A DNA stretch of 64,000 nucleotides from the NCBI GenBank assembly GCA_039090855.1, contig CM077007.1:13131515-13195514 (forward strand), read 5' to 3'. The translations under genes were made by a program, and so were the position numbers. The notes below the pieces were generated by a model. That model made no database searches and had not been told where the DNA came from. It saw nothing but the letters and a program-made list of their open reading frames with translations. Shown piece after piece: positions 9,804 to 21,679 of this stretch; the stretch's first letter is position 1; each line of letters starts with the position of its first letter. Origin of the DNA: Macrothele yani. Taxonomy: Eukaryota; Arthropoda; Arachnida; Araneae; Macrothelidae.

Positions 9804-11796
9804 AAATCACAGGAATCAGACTCACGTTCAGGGTAAAACTAAGTGGGCAATGATGATTTTTTTTTATTAATGCAAGTAATGTAGTCCTTATTTTCTGTTG
9901 GAGCTTATTTATTTGGATGTGGTTGTAAGTTAATTTTTTTCTGTAGGAGGTCTTATTACAAATTACGTATTTTTTTCATCGCGATTTTTCGAAGCAACAG
10001 GTCGATTTAGAATTTAAGATCTTTTTCTCAACTGAAATTAATTTTCAGTATCTTTAAGATAAAGTGCAACGTACTGTTTTATAATATTACCTCACGAAAC
10101 TTCTAAATATAAAATTTACTCTAGATCGCTATATAGCTTTTGTCTTAAGGACTCCACAGAATGATGTATAGACATCTCACAATCACCTATGCAGTAAGTA
10201 CCCGGTTTATTATGGTAACACAATATATAATAGATGGTACACAAAATGGGAAAGAGGAGAAAAATATCCAGTGCCACAGTAACAAAAATTCATGCGCTGT
10301 AATATAAACAATATCGAACTCGGTACAGAACTTCAAAATCAAATACTTCGACAGATTATTGAAATTTAACAGTTAATGGAGCACTCAAGTGTTCCCGTGA
10401 ATCTCTCCTATTGCCGGAAATGTTTCGTTATATGGGTATGGAAAAAGCGATAACGGAGTTTTTCCGTTAATACATCTTGAAAACGGTATTATACCGTCGA
10501 TGTAAGAAAGCAATTGCGGAAAGGTTTCTAAAAATTCAGATTTCTTTTGGAGTACGAAGAATCCGTGATTTTCCGTTTTTTTCACGGAAAAGTTGTTTCA
10601 GAAATGTTTCGTTAGTTCACGAAAAAGGGAAAAGTGGCTTGTGAATTTCAGAATTTTTTTTACAGTGTATGGTGTCACCTACAGCCATAAGTACAGGTCT
10701 CACATTAAACTGTTATTTAAATCATATCACATCCAGCTGTTCCTTTGAGAAGAAATAGCATACAAGTTTGTATAGTAAAATGGCCCGTGAGTGTATATGT
10801 TGGTTCTAGTCGTTTCCAGTTCGTTGCGTAACGTTGAAACAGATATGATCATATGTAGCACCTTTAATGCGGCGCAAAACTATAGAAGTGAGATGGCGAA
10901 GCGGATTTCTCTCGCTTCGATCTCTATACTTTGATGATCCCGAATGGCTGCAGATGTCTCATTTAAGAAAGCTATCAACAGCAAAAAACAATCAAGAGAA
11001 AAGTTCATGGTTAGTCTTTATGGTTGCGTTAGGGAGACACGTTTGATTGCTGCAACCGACGAGCAGCGCCAACAAGTAATATCTGGGATCTTCTATTGCA
11101 GCTCATTCGGCGGTTGTCTATCTCGGGATTGTGAGAAGGAAAAACCGCATAAAGATCAGGTGTTGAAATGGACGAGTTTTTATCGCCGTCATAAAACTTG
11201 GCTGCGACAAATCTTTTTATCACATGGCCTGGGATCTTCTGCATGTGTTCTCTCTTGTAATACAGTAGCTCAGTGACAGCACAGAAGAATCACTGCCAGC
11301 ACAAAGTTAAACTTTGCTCATCTGGAAAGTTCTGAACGGCTCTCACGGAGAAACCATCAGACAAACAGTTTCTCTTTTCGTCTAACTTTAACTAAAAACT
11401 GGTTATTTTTAAGATCTGAGAGTGATAGTAATACAATATCGGAATTGCAGTGCAATCTGAAATTCTTATTAACAACACAAACGCATACGTAAATTTCAAC
11501 TGTACAACGATTTGTAATATATGCATATGTTCTCTTTATTTTCTTTCAACCACCAAGCTATTATTGTAAGTTATTGTTCGCAAGTGCATCGGGATGTGGC
11601 TGGTATGTAAACGCGCTGGCATTTTTTAATTTTTTTCAATTGAGGGTTTATTTATTGGATTTGATTGACAGACATACAATGACATATACCAATATATTGA
11701 ACATATACTGGACTTGGTTGACAGATAAATACAGCACAGACATTATTTGTTTCAACGTCAGCAATATGCATAGGTGAACAAGGAACTCAGCAAATA
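9804..11796. other. Unassigned AT-rich stretch
   Basis: No gene was recognised. Around 10380-10625 short related strings recur (TTTCCGTT, TTTCGTTA, GGAAAAG), suggesting a decayed low-complexity or foldback element that ends near ACAGTGTATGG at 10671. The longest plus-strand frame (10944-11276) has no familiar motif. Confidence 0.35.
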
Positions 11797-11946
11797 AACC
11801 CCCGAAAGACAAACACACCATCCATGCCTTACGGGATTCAAACCCTGGTGGTGCAGTGGTCTAAGCGAGGGCTTCTGATCAATTCACCTCTCCGTTGGGC
11901 GAATGATTAGAAGCCCTCGGCTAGACCACTGCACCACCGGGGCGGG
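11797..11946 (-). repeat. tRNA-derived SINE with internally inverted head
   Basis: The minus strand carries the SINE head (CGGTGGTGCAGTGGTCTAG, A box, near 11942) and the start of its body (ACAAACACACCATCCATGCC as seen on the plus strand, 11809-11828). Between them 11844-11885 is the same head again in the opposite direction, so 11844-11942 is a palindrome with ~42-bp arms. The B-box part of the head is largely lost. The rest of the body is deleted. Confidence 0.7.
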
Positions 11947-13307
11947 TGGCGCGCTGGTTTCTTTTCGCACGTGTATACAAATGGGGAAAAAAATACACAT
12001 TTTTAAGTATGGAATGTATTTTGGCTTGACTTGATTAATTCCATGCGTCAAACAAGCGTTTCAGGAGAGAAAAATGTTAAAAACATAATGGGGCGAAACT
12101 ACAGTAAAATTGAAATTAATTTCCTTTTCTTTTTTGTCTCTCCTAAACTTTCTTTAGACAAATTTTGAGCGTAAGCTTTATTTACATATCTTCAAAAATA
12201 AATTATATTGGGGTGTTTTGTAGAATGCACAAACTAAGTGATCGGTAATTTAAAATCAGCGAGTGCCTCATTATTCTACTTCAGTGAAGAATTACGTAAC
12301 AGAAAATTAAAAGGAAAAATTATCGAACTTTCAGCACAAAATTTTAATCCAAACGATTTTCAGGCTTGATGGATGCAGTAGTGATTTATAGAACTAAGCG
12401 TTGATTCGTTGATTGGAGGAGTGAACAGGCGTCATATGAAACCCAATAAACAATGGTTTAGATGCTCATACGTTTTATCAGTAAAATCAAAGTAGAGTAA
12501 ATCCCACCCTAATATTGTTATTTTTATGCCGAGAATTGGACTATTTATTTTTATTTAAGTACTATTGGAGCGTTTTCCAATTTATATGTGACATTTATAT
12601 TCCATTCACTTTTTTTCGTTTGGGTATTATTCCTAAGATTTTTTTAACAATGAGTAACTCTTTTCATCCTGCTTTTAAATCATTTTTGTTATCAGAACGT
12701 TTTCACCAAAAATTTCGTAAAACAGCAATCATATGCAGCTCGTCTTTAAAATTCTCCGCGCTCTCAAAATTAATTTTAGGATGTTTTCGAAATATCCTCC
12801 TCCCCCACCCTTCAAAAAAGATGAAATGAAAAAATGAAAAAAGGAAATTAGAAAGGCTGAAACAGTTCCTACCTCGAAAATATGAACATATCGCCAGCGT
12901 TCCGTAATGTAAGCACCCTCTTCAAAAAGTGAATGTTTCAAGTTAAAATTACCGTTCCCGCAAAATGAACTATGAAAAGCATTCTCGCTTAAAAAAGGTA
13001 TTTATGCCATCCCCTCCGAAATGGACTATATCTTTAAGTAAAAAAACCCATCCCCCCTCTTCCAAAAGGCAATTTATCACGAGCCAAAATTTCTTCCCGT
13101 TTGGCTAATTCTGCTGTCTAAGAGCGTGAGTAAAATTGTGATATATATATGAGCTGTTTCACATTCTTTAACGGAAGCGATGGATCTTGTTGTTTCAATG
13201 CTCATTTATGAATCTGAAATGACTAAATAGCAATCTAGATAACTGGATTTGCCATGCAAAACGGAGAGTGTTTTGTCAGTTGTAAGTAGAATATGACTTC
13301 ATAACGC
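11947..13307. other. Unassigned AT-rich stretch
   Basis: No gene was recognised. 12770-13080 contains several loosely similar C-rich strings (CCTCCCCCACCC, CCATCCCCTCC, CCCATCCCCCCTC) about 100 bp apart, which may be a very degenerate tandem repeat. Confidence 0.35.
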
Positions 13308-14165
13308 ATGAATATTTATAGTAATTGTCAACACTGTGTCACACGTTGGAACTGCACTAATAATAAAGGGTTATCTGGATTTTTCGATAAATGTTATCGA
13401 AAAATCAAATGCAGCCGTGTTAATCCTTCTGTGTCGCAACTAAGCTTCCTAGGCTCTATTCCCTACATGCCAAATGTTTCCTATCAATTCAAGAATGCGC
13501 TCAGGAAGATTCACTTTGGTGTCGGCATAAGGTCTCCGGTATCTTTACATACCATGCTAAAAAGAAATGTTGACAAGCCCCGCTTCTCAACGAGACAGGT
13601 GTTTATGCCATCCCACTAAAATATCCGGACGGCTCCAAGAGATACTACATCGAAATGACCGAGCGTTCGTTTAGAATTAGACTCAACGAACATAGAAAAA
13701 AAATTTAAAAAAAGACAAAAGACGGAAAAGTACCACTCCCCTGTCCAGAGAAGTCAACTTCAAGTCCGCTGATCCTAAGTTGGATGATATAAAGAAATTA
13801 GCTTCCTATTCCACTTCTAAATCAACTGCCATTCGCGAAACCTTAGAGATCATTACCAACAGTGAGGCTTGCAATGATAGCGTCTCTCTAGAATTGCCAC
13901 GAGTTTGAAATTAGTTCGTCAAATAATGCTGCGTTTTCTCCACGATACTGCGTGCCTAATTAACATGACGTCTCGCTTCTGCGAATGAATAATTATATTC
14001 GCATCTATTCATTTATTGTCTAGTCAAGTCACCGGGTTCAAATTGTTGAAGTGTTCTATTATTCAGTTGCAAGTTTGCTGTCTACCTTCCTTGAGAAATC
14101 CATCTGGTTGATGTGCGAACGTTTGGAAACTTTGATTTTTCTCTTCTACGCCAAAAATTTTGGAT
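13308..14165 (+). pseudogene. Penelope-like element carboxy-terminal fragment with GIY-YIG-like domain
   Basis: The plus strand encodes the linker typical of PLE proteins (IPYMPNVSYQFKNALRKIHF, then VSLHTMLKRNVDKP). After a frameshift near 13600 comes a GIY-YIG endonuclease-like start (GVYAIPLKYPDGSKRYYIEM, then TERSFRIRLNEHR). In active PLEs this endonuclease nicks the target. Here the second motif reads YYIEM instead of YIGET-like sequence, and further shifts follow; a last frame runs to about 13908. The following 3' region (13930-14150) is shared with 5051-5270. The reverse transcriptase is not present, so this is a 5'-truncated copy. Confidence 0.8.
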
Positions 14166-17089
14166 CACTAGTGTAATTATACTATTTTGAAAAAAAAAAA
14201 GGTTTACTCAATATCAATTGTTGGAGTTCTGTGAACTGGTTGGTTTATATGTAATACTCGTGGAATTATGGCTGCCTGGATACTACATAAATCGGTTCTG
14301 AATAACTAAACGTCAAAAAGTTACTTGCAAGTTGGTTCCTTTATTCTTTCAGCAGATCTATGAAACGGTAATATTCCAATAGAACAGAACACTTCACGTC
14401 GAACGTTAAACGTATCAGATTAATAGTACACTTCAGAACTAAATAACGTTAACCGGTAGAACTCTTAATGATAGCCAGCGCAATACGCAGCTTTTAAATA
14501 GACACAACTTTAATTAATCAGCGCCTCTTCACCAATTAATATTATAGCATCCACGATCTCCCCATACTGCTGCTGCTGCTCGAACATTATATATCGTTCC
14601 GTTCTCGGCTGACACATACACACGTCATACGTTCTGACCTCAAGGTGTTGCCAACCATATTCTTGCGAGAGAGAAGATATCACGTTAAGTTTGAAAAACG
14701 CTGAGGAGCATGAACTCAAATTTACAGAGAGAAAGTAACTGAAAAGGAATGTTAAATTAGAGTATACATCACATATCACAACAGATAGCAATGATGGAGG
14801 AAATTTTATAAACGTAACGTGAAGCATCTTAAAGGATTTTATTTTTAACGAAAGAAGTAATTGCGTCTAACGCAATTCACTAGCGCATGCGTAAAGTGAT
14901 GTAGGTTTAGAATTATGCTATGCCGTCGTGAAACCGTGGAACGCATTCTATTTTATTTATGACAACAATTTATTTTATTACTATAAATAATTAATAAAAA
15001 TGGACCTTCAAGAGACCGTAGCAAAGTTGTTTGCCAGACACCGTAGATGCTTTTATGACCAAGGAGGACAAAAAAGTACTAAACTGATGTTCATCAAAAA
15101 AGTAAAGGTGCAATATTTCTAGAAAACAATTGGGTTTAGACCTCTTCTGCGTCCATGCTCTGAAAAAAGGAGATAATCTCAAAATCTCATATTCTGCCAG
15201 TAACTTTATGATGCCAGCCTTCTAGCGTCATGCGAATTTCTATCAAACAGAGAGGTATAACTTCATTTAGAACACATTTAATGTTATTCAGCGGTAAATT
15301 ACGTAAGCAACACGGGATGCAAATTGCAGCGCGCGGACGAGGGAAGATATTTATTTATTTTAAAAGAAATGCGTTTACGTTTCTTTCGGAAATATTACGA
15401 AACTCGGAAAATTTCATACATGGTTAGCGATATGCATAACGCAGCCTCACTGATTTCATTATTGTTTTTACTATGCATAACTCAAGCTGTTCCTTTCGAA
15501 GCGAAGTGATGATATAAATAAAATGCGAAGCCAATTTAGGGAAAATTCAGAAATGAGCCGTTATAGTCCTCGCTTTTCCCTCCAGTTATTCATATCTTTT
15601 TATGGATAAATATACAAATGCTTATTGTCCGCGAGGCAATGCAGAGGAAGCCTCTCGATAAAAAACTTGGTTTTCTCAAGTTCCAATGTTCCCTTTTTTA
15701 TCCACGCAGACGCATCGCAGAACGATGCTCACAATATGTGATCTTAGATCTCGCTCTCCCTATCCGTACGATGCTTCACACAATAAAACAGACTTGATGA
15801 AAATAGAGATTAATTAGTCAGAAAGAAATTCAGTTATATTCACATTTGCAAAACTATTCTAATGTCGCACCGAAGTGACTTTTGTTTGTTCCAGGCGGTG
15901 TAAGATTAACTTCGTTGTGTGAAATTCCCACTAGCCTGCCTCTATCGTTTTCCCGCAGGAAGAACGCACCACGGAACAATGCTTTAATTCGGTCTTTGCA
16001 GCTTAAAAGAGACAATTACATTAATGTGTTAAAAATCTAGGCGATTACTTTGAAAAATGGCTAAGTTTCTTCCAGATATCATGAATAATTGTGAAAAAAA
16101 TGTAGGAACTCGTTTCGTTTGTGTAATGAAGGTTTTACGGTGTAGCTCTCAGAGTATAATTGAATTTAGCATGAATTGCATATGTCAGGGAAACGGTAAA
16201 TGCTAGCAAATTCTGTGATGTATCACGCTTCAAACACATCTAGTCCTTCTGATTACAGGCTAATCAATGATTATATGGCTGAGAAAGAGTACAGCAGTGA
16301 GGGAGGTTTAAAAAAATATGAAATGTCATTCCAACCCTCCAACTTGGTCAGACAGTCAATAATAAATATTTATTAAGAGGCAGTTAGCAAAGTTGAATCA
16401 ATGGTTGAAAAAATTCCAAACTTAGAACGGATTATGGACGCGAAAATAGTAAAATTCGAATCGCTTGAAAATATCTCTTGCATGCATATTTTGGCTTTTT
16501 AGCCCTACTCTTAATTCTTAACCGATGTGAGCTCTTAAGCAATAAAAAGTCTTAAGTGGATTCTTAAGTAACTATTAGTTGAATAAGTGGCCAAGGTTTC
16601 TATTTCTAAAGAGTTGCACTAAATGTAGAAACTTGTTAAGCATATTTCACTCCCAGTAATTTTAGAAGAAAGTCATACGGCATAATTTTTTACTAAACAG
16701 TAGTGGTAAGATTTTGTCTCCGAAGTTTCTAAATTATTTTATAAATGTTGAGATTAAAAATAAAACACTGTAAAACTCAAAAACATAGGTTTGTCACTTG
16801 ACAGAACTTAATGGTTGTACGACTATTCTTATTAAAGTAAATCTGTTACTGATTCACGTGAAGCAGTGTTGAAAACATTCCGTAACTAAAAACAGGAGAA
16901 GAACTTGAATTAATGAAAAAATGAAAAAAATGCCCATGTAGATTTGATATTGGTGAAAATGCTCTTCTGATAAACGTTTTTAAGGAAAATGTACTGCAAA
17001 TATGAAATTATCATATTTTGATATAATGTATGTTTTCAAATATTTAAATAAATAATTTTAAATAGATTTAAACATAAAGACATATTTAA
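14166..17089. other. Long unassigned AT-rich stretch
   Basis: No gene, RNA or element was recognised in about 2.9 kb. It has only short open frames without protein-like character, a (CTG)4 run near 14568, and scattered A/T runs. It may be ancient decayed repeat or unconstrained intergenic DNA. Confidence 0.4.
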
Positions 17090-17640
17090 AAAATTGGCAA
17101 AACCGCATTCCTTACGTTGCGTTTTTAGAGAATATCACCGAAGGCATGCATTTAGAGTAGTTTGGAAATATCGGTTTTCGTAATTTAAAGTGGAAAGTAT
17201 GAAAGGAATAAATTAAAATAGTTTTAAAAGTACAAGATTTTACAATGCCATATAAAAGCATTTCACACGTTACGACCTTAAAACGTTTCATTCAAGACAT
17301 GCCACTTGATTCGTTTGAAAACATCAGTTTTCGTAAATGGAAAGTACGTAAGAAATTATTTTTTATTATTTTAAAAATACAAAGCTATTTCAAAACAGGG
17401 CGAAAACGCATTTCTCACGTTATATTTTCAGATAATCTCACAGAATGCATCCATTTCGAGCCTTTTGGAAATATTGATTTTCGCAAATTTAAATTGAAAA
17501 TGTGAAAGAAATAATTTCAAATAGTTTCAAAAGTATCAAAATGCTTTTAGAAGGAGACACTGAAGACATGCAATTAAAGTAGTCTGGAAGTATCGGTGTT
17601 TGCTGAATTTAAATGGAAAATATGTTATTTTTAATTAACT
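17090..17640. repeat. Degenerate ~150-bp tandem repeat
   Basis: Four units can be lined up by eye (about 17095, 17250, 17400 and 17540 onward). Each contains a CGCATTYCTCACGTT-like string, then a GCATGCATTT-like string, then TTTGGAAATATYGRTTTTCG, then TTTAAATTGAAAATRTGAAA. Similarity is perhaps 70%. The reading frames are not conserved between units, so it is not coding. Confidence 0.65.
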
Positions 17641-18495
17641 ATAGCTTTCTGTACTACCAGATATAAAATCCATGGTCTCTTAAATATTTTTCACGTATTG
17701 GCGAATGCACATTTTTTTACTAAGTCGTTCCGAAAACGTAACTCATAAATTATTACACGTCTGGCAGAGTTTGAAGTAAAATTTCGATGAAAAGGATGAG
17801 ATCTTGAAGGTTTCTATGTTAAGACATTAAATTTTAAAGACGAGGTACTTGTAACGTGCGAACTTAAAGACTAAATCGAATTCATGCTGCCTCAGGTACG
17901 TGGTAAGAGTTGGCTTGGTAACCTCATAAAACAGTGCCATTTTGCTTTTTTCCCAGTGAATGGATTTCCGGGACACTGAGTCAGCTGAGTTTCTCAGCTA
18001 TGAATAGAAATGTATGTCAGCTTGGAGTTCTGTTGCAAGCATCTGCATTTTTGAACCAACTTTTCTTTTTTATCACCTCCTAACTAGCTCTGCCTCTTTT
18101 TTTTTTAAAGACCGTATTCTTTTCGTTGTGTAACCTTCAAAACTTTTTGTTTCATTAACACCGACCTTCCTTCCAGTTTTTTTCTCTGTAGCTTTACTTC
18201 CGATATTCTCTTTACTGCCTCACTCATTCTTTCTTCCCATACGGTTGGTAAAAATGGAAGTCTTGCAATTTCCACAGTAACATTTCCTAATCTGAATCGC
18301 GGCTTTAAGTCTTTTTATTTTATTCATACTTCATATATATATATATTTATATAATGTTTGCTAATCACAAAGATAAACAATGCTATTTTTATGAATTTTG
18401 TCCTTTCTATCATTCATAGGAATGGTTAAGTTTCAGTTTGTGCCATATGAAATGGCACGATCTACAGTAACCTTAAGTTCTCCATACTTTATTTA
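17641..18495. other. Unassigned stretch with (TA)n
   Basis: It contains a TA microsatellite near 18335-18355 and T-rich runs. No gene was recognised. Confidence 0.4.
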
Positions 18496-19903
18496 CACTG
18501 CTGGCCATCCAAAATGCAACACCAAGAAGGAAGCATCTGATTAGCGTGAAATTCGCAGCATATGTCGCCCGCGAGAGGACATGCAAACGATTAGCATTGC
18601 AGAGCATATACAAATCATGTGCGTCCGGCATGCCACTGAGAAGCACTATAAGAAGGGTGCACAGAAGGCGGGGTGTAAGTAGTGGAAGTGTGTTGTGCTG
18701 CCGGACCTGTGCGTGGGAAGCTTCCTGATGCCTCGTCGCAGAATACGGCAGTCATTCCAGAACGTTTCGGAGTTCGACAGAGGACGAATAGTGGCTTATC
18801 GCGACAGTGGTTTATCGTACCGAGACATCGGCGCCCGTGTGGGACGATATCCAGCCACAGTGAAGCGAGTATGGATTCGGAGGGTGCAGAAGGGACGGAC
18901 GAGCCGTCGTGAGCGATTGCCGCAGCCGCGGAACATTACCGAACGAGAGGACCGGCATGATGTGCGGCGGGCATTGACGGCTCGCACCGCCACAACACGA
19001 ACGTTAGCGCAGGAAATAGGGTGTGTTGTGCAACAACCTGTGTCAGTGCGTACTGTTCGACTTCGTCTGCAGGAGCGGGTACTTGTCGTACGGCGCCCAT
19101 TGCACCGATTACCATTGACGTTACACCACCGGCGAGTGCGGCGGCAGTGGGCCATTGAACGCCGCACGTGGACTACGGAATGGCACAACATTGTCTTCTT
19201 CGACGAATCCCGCTTCTGCCTGCAACTTCACTACGGTCGGATCCGCGTGTGGCGGCACCGCGGCGAGAGACTGCATGACGCCTGAATTATGCATCGACAT
19301 ACCGGTCCGTCGCCTGACCTTATGGTTTAGGGCGCTTTTGGACATGACACCCGCACCTCCCTGGTAAGCATCACCGGTACACTCAACAGCCACCGCTACA
19401 TCTCCGACGTTTGGAGCCTGTAGTCATCCTTTACCTGCAGGACCTGCCAGCGGCCACGTTTCAACAGGACAATGCGCACCTGCACGTTACACGCATCGTG
19501 CAACAATTCTTTACGGCCCACCAGGTGTCACTGTTGCCGTGGCCCGCCTGTTCTCCCGATATGTCGCCCATCGAACACTTCTGTTCGCTGATCGGCAACC
19601 GAGTGGGTCCGCAAGCACCACCCGCGGACACGCCTGATGACCTGTGGCAACGTGTGGAAGCAGCCTGGACCAACATACCCCAAGCCCACATCCAAAGCCT
19701 CTTTCGTTCGATGCCGCAGCGTGTAGCGGCCGTTATTGCCAGCCATGGGGGCCGCACGAACTATTGATGTCTGCGTGTTCCGCAAGTCACATGGACCTGT
19801 AAGCTCAATCGTTTCATCTTTGTATCTGTTGTTATGTGTCCAGTGAATCTGGCTTTGCTATCTCGTGTCCTTCTTGGTGTTTCATTTTGGGTGGCCAGTA
19901 GTG
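18496..19903 (+). mobile_element. Complete Tc1-like element (DD34E) with terminal inverted repeats
   Basis: The ends are ~37-bp inverted repeats, CACTGCTGGCCATCCAAAAT on the left and its near-complement on the right (TTTTGGGTGGCCAGTAGTG), flanked by TA at 18494-18495 and 19904-19905. This is the usual Tc1 target duplication. The element is 1.41 kb, a normal length for Tc1. It is markedly more GC-rich than its surroundings, which suggests a relatively recent arrival. Confidence 0.92.
18728..19767 (+). pseudogene. Tc1-like transposase, broken by stops and a frameshift
   Basis: Translation is likely to start at ATG 18728 (MPRRRIRQSF). The helix-turn-helix follows (EFDRGRIVAYRDSGLSYRDI), then an Arg-rich linker with a GRPR-like basic region. 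The first catalytic Asp is in VFFDESRF near 19200. The frame stops at 19283 (TGA) and again near 19327. A one-base shift near 19410 leads to the rest: second Asp in FQQDNAHLHV and Glu in SPDMSPIEHF, 34 residues apart. The end is MPQRVAAVIASHGGRTNY at 19767. Overall length (~345 codons) is normal. With two stops and one shift the protein cannot be made, though catalytic residues remain. It lies inside the element at 18496-19903. Confidence 0.9.
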
Positions 19904-19939
19904 TATTTATTCATTTTCATTTATTTTTATTTTCATATA

Positions 19940-20138
19940 CAGTTACAGAAAAATTAATAGCAACTCTGGAAATTTCTGACGTTTTGGGGTTTACAGTGTT
20001 TCTACAAAAGTAAATATGTAAGTAATGCTCACAATACATATATAATTTTTAAGCACATTTCATGCAGAATCCAACTCAGTTCACAGAATGGGAATATCGT
20101 TAACAGAACTCAAGTTATGACCAGAAATGTGCTGCGAA
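19940..20138 (+). repeat. Left ~199-bp terminal inverted repeat of a DD36E Tc1 element
   Basis: This segment matches the reverse complement of 27584-27769 at about 80% along its whole length, starting from a TA at 19938-19939. Shared strings include GAAAAATTAATAG, AACTCTGGAAATTTCT, CTACAAAAGTAAATATG and AACAGAACTCAAGTT. It is therefore the outer end of the Tc1 element whose coding region remains at 26735-27536. Confidence 0.85.
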
Positions 20139-20245
20139 GGAACCACACTTCGTAATGTAAAATGTCATCGTCGTTCCTACAAGACGACGGAGCTTGCATG
20201 TACGTCCGCGTACAGGCAATATAAAGGGCAGGCGATGTGCGTGCA

Positions 20246-21370
20246 GCGGATGACTTATTGGTTAGTAAACCAGACTACTGATAAAGGGTCCCCAGGTTCA
20301 AGCCTGGGCTGATCTTCCAGGAGTGGTATGATTTGCTAACATCACTGAATATCCGCCGTGCATGGGACCAGTACGTTAAATCACGGCCCCCGGGTAAAGA
20401 CCCTACGGTTACATATAAAGGTGTCTATTCCTAAGCCCCCTCCCATGTCTCTTACCCCTCTATGAGCGAAATCGTACTTGTACGGTGGCTCCATCTACTG
20501 TGCTCTCTCTTACTTACAAACGGTTCTGTCAAAGTCGCTGGTCTCGCTCTCACTCCTTCAGTTTCTGTGCCCTGCCCAAAAATCGGATGGTGGTTTGGGC
20601 TTCTCTGTGGACGGAAGTCCTACATGAAATTATGAGTCAGAGCGTGGGGTTATTCGAGACGCGGATGACTTAGTGGTTAGCAAACCAGACTACTGATGAA
20701 GGGTCTCCAGGTTCAAGCCTGGGCTGATCTTCCAGAGGTGGTATGATTTGCTAACATCCCCCGTTTACATATAAAGGTGTCCATTCCTAAGTCCCACCTA
20801 ATTTCTCTGACCCCTCTATGAGCAAAATCGTACTTGTACGGTGGCTCCATCTACTGTGGTCTCTCTTACTTACAAACGGTTCTGTCAAAGTTGCTGGTCT
20901 TGCTCTCACTCCTTCAGTTTCTGTGCCCTGCCCAAAAATCGGATGGTGGTTTGGGCTTCTCTGTGGACGGAAATCCTAAATGAAATTATGAGTCAGAGCG
21001 TGGGATTATTCGGGATGCGGCGGATGACTTAGTGGTTAGCAAACCAGACTACTAATGGAGGGTCTCCAGGTTCAAGCCTGGGCTGATCTTCCAGAGATGG
21101 TATGATTTGCTAACATCCCCCGTTTACATATAAAGGTGTCCATTCCTAAGTCCCACCTAATTTCTCTGACCCCTCTATGAGCAAAATCGTACCTGTACGG
21201 TGGCGCCATCTGCTATGCTGTCTCTCACTTACAAACGGTTCTGGCAAAGTCGCTAGACTTGCTTTCACTCTTTCAGTTTCTATGCCCTGCTTTTGGGCCT
21301 AAACCTTTTCTGGGGACGGAAGTCCTACAGGAAATTGTGAGTCAGAGCTGCATGAGGTTATTCCAGATGT
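20246..21370 (+). repeat. Tandem array with tRNA-like heads (three ~360-bp units)
   Basis: Units begin at 20246, 20661 and 21020. Each starts with GCGGATGACTTAGTGGTTAG or a close variant, a pol III A box, followed by CCAGGTTCAAGCCTGGGCTG, a B box. The acceptor stem does not close, so these are SINE-type heads, not tRNA genes. Each unit continues with shared strings such as CATATAAAGGTGTCCATTCC and ATCGTACTTGTACGGTGGC. Units 2 and 3 are very similar and unit 1 has about 55 extra bases near 20335-20400. A tandem array of tRNA-headed units differs from the scattered single insertions typical of SINEs. It sits inside the separated ends of the DD36E Tc1. Confidence 0.85.
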
Positions 21371-21679
21371 TTTCGCAGTGCGCGTTGGTAGTTCATTTGC
21401 ATTGGTGAATGTGTAGTCATTACTCCTGTGGACTGCAGCGGAAATCTGAAGTTTAGAGTGCATTTCGTCAATTCTCTGCAAACTGTGTTGCAGTTATGGG
21501 AATTCTAGGCGATATTTCACCACGAAAAGCTTCGCGAATGGTGGCTTTAAATTGCTCGGATAACTAGAGTACACAAGAGTACAATTGGACGTCATCTGGC
21601 GAAGATCCGTGACATTAGTGGAATCAAGAATGGTAGGCTGGGTAAATGTGGCCGAAAAATGTAAACAACTCCCAAAATA
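21371..21679. other. Unassigned spacer
   Basis: About 300 bp between the tRNA-headed array and the next Tc1. No element was recognised. Confidence 0.4.

Noticed and set aside
14510..14827. 105-codon minus-strand open frame
   Set aside because: Low-complexity hydrophobic start and a short Gln run from (CTG)n; no homology recognised.
18695..19785. Several minus-strand frames of 85-131 codons across the Tc1 element
   Set aside because: They are shadows of the plus-strand transposase in GC-rich DNA.
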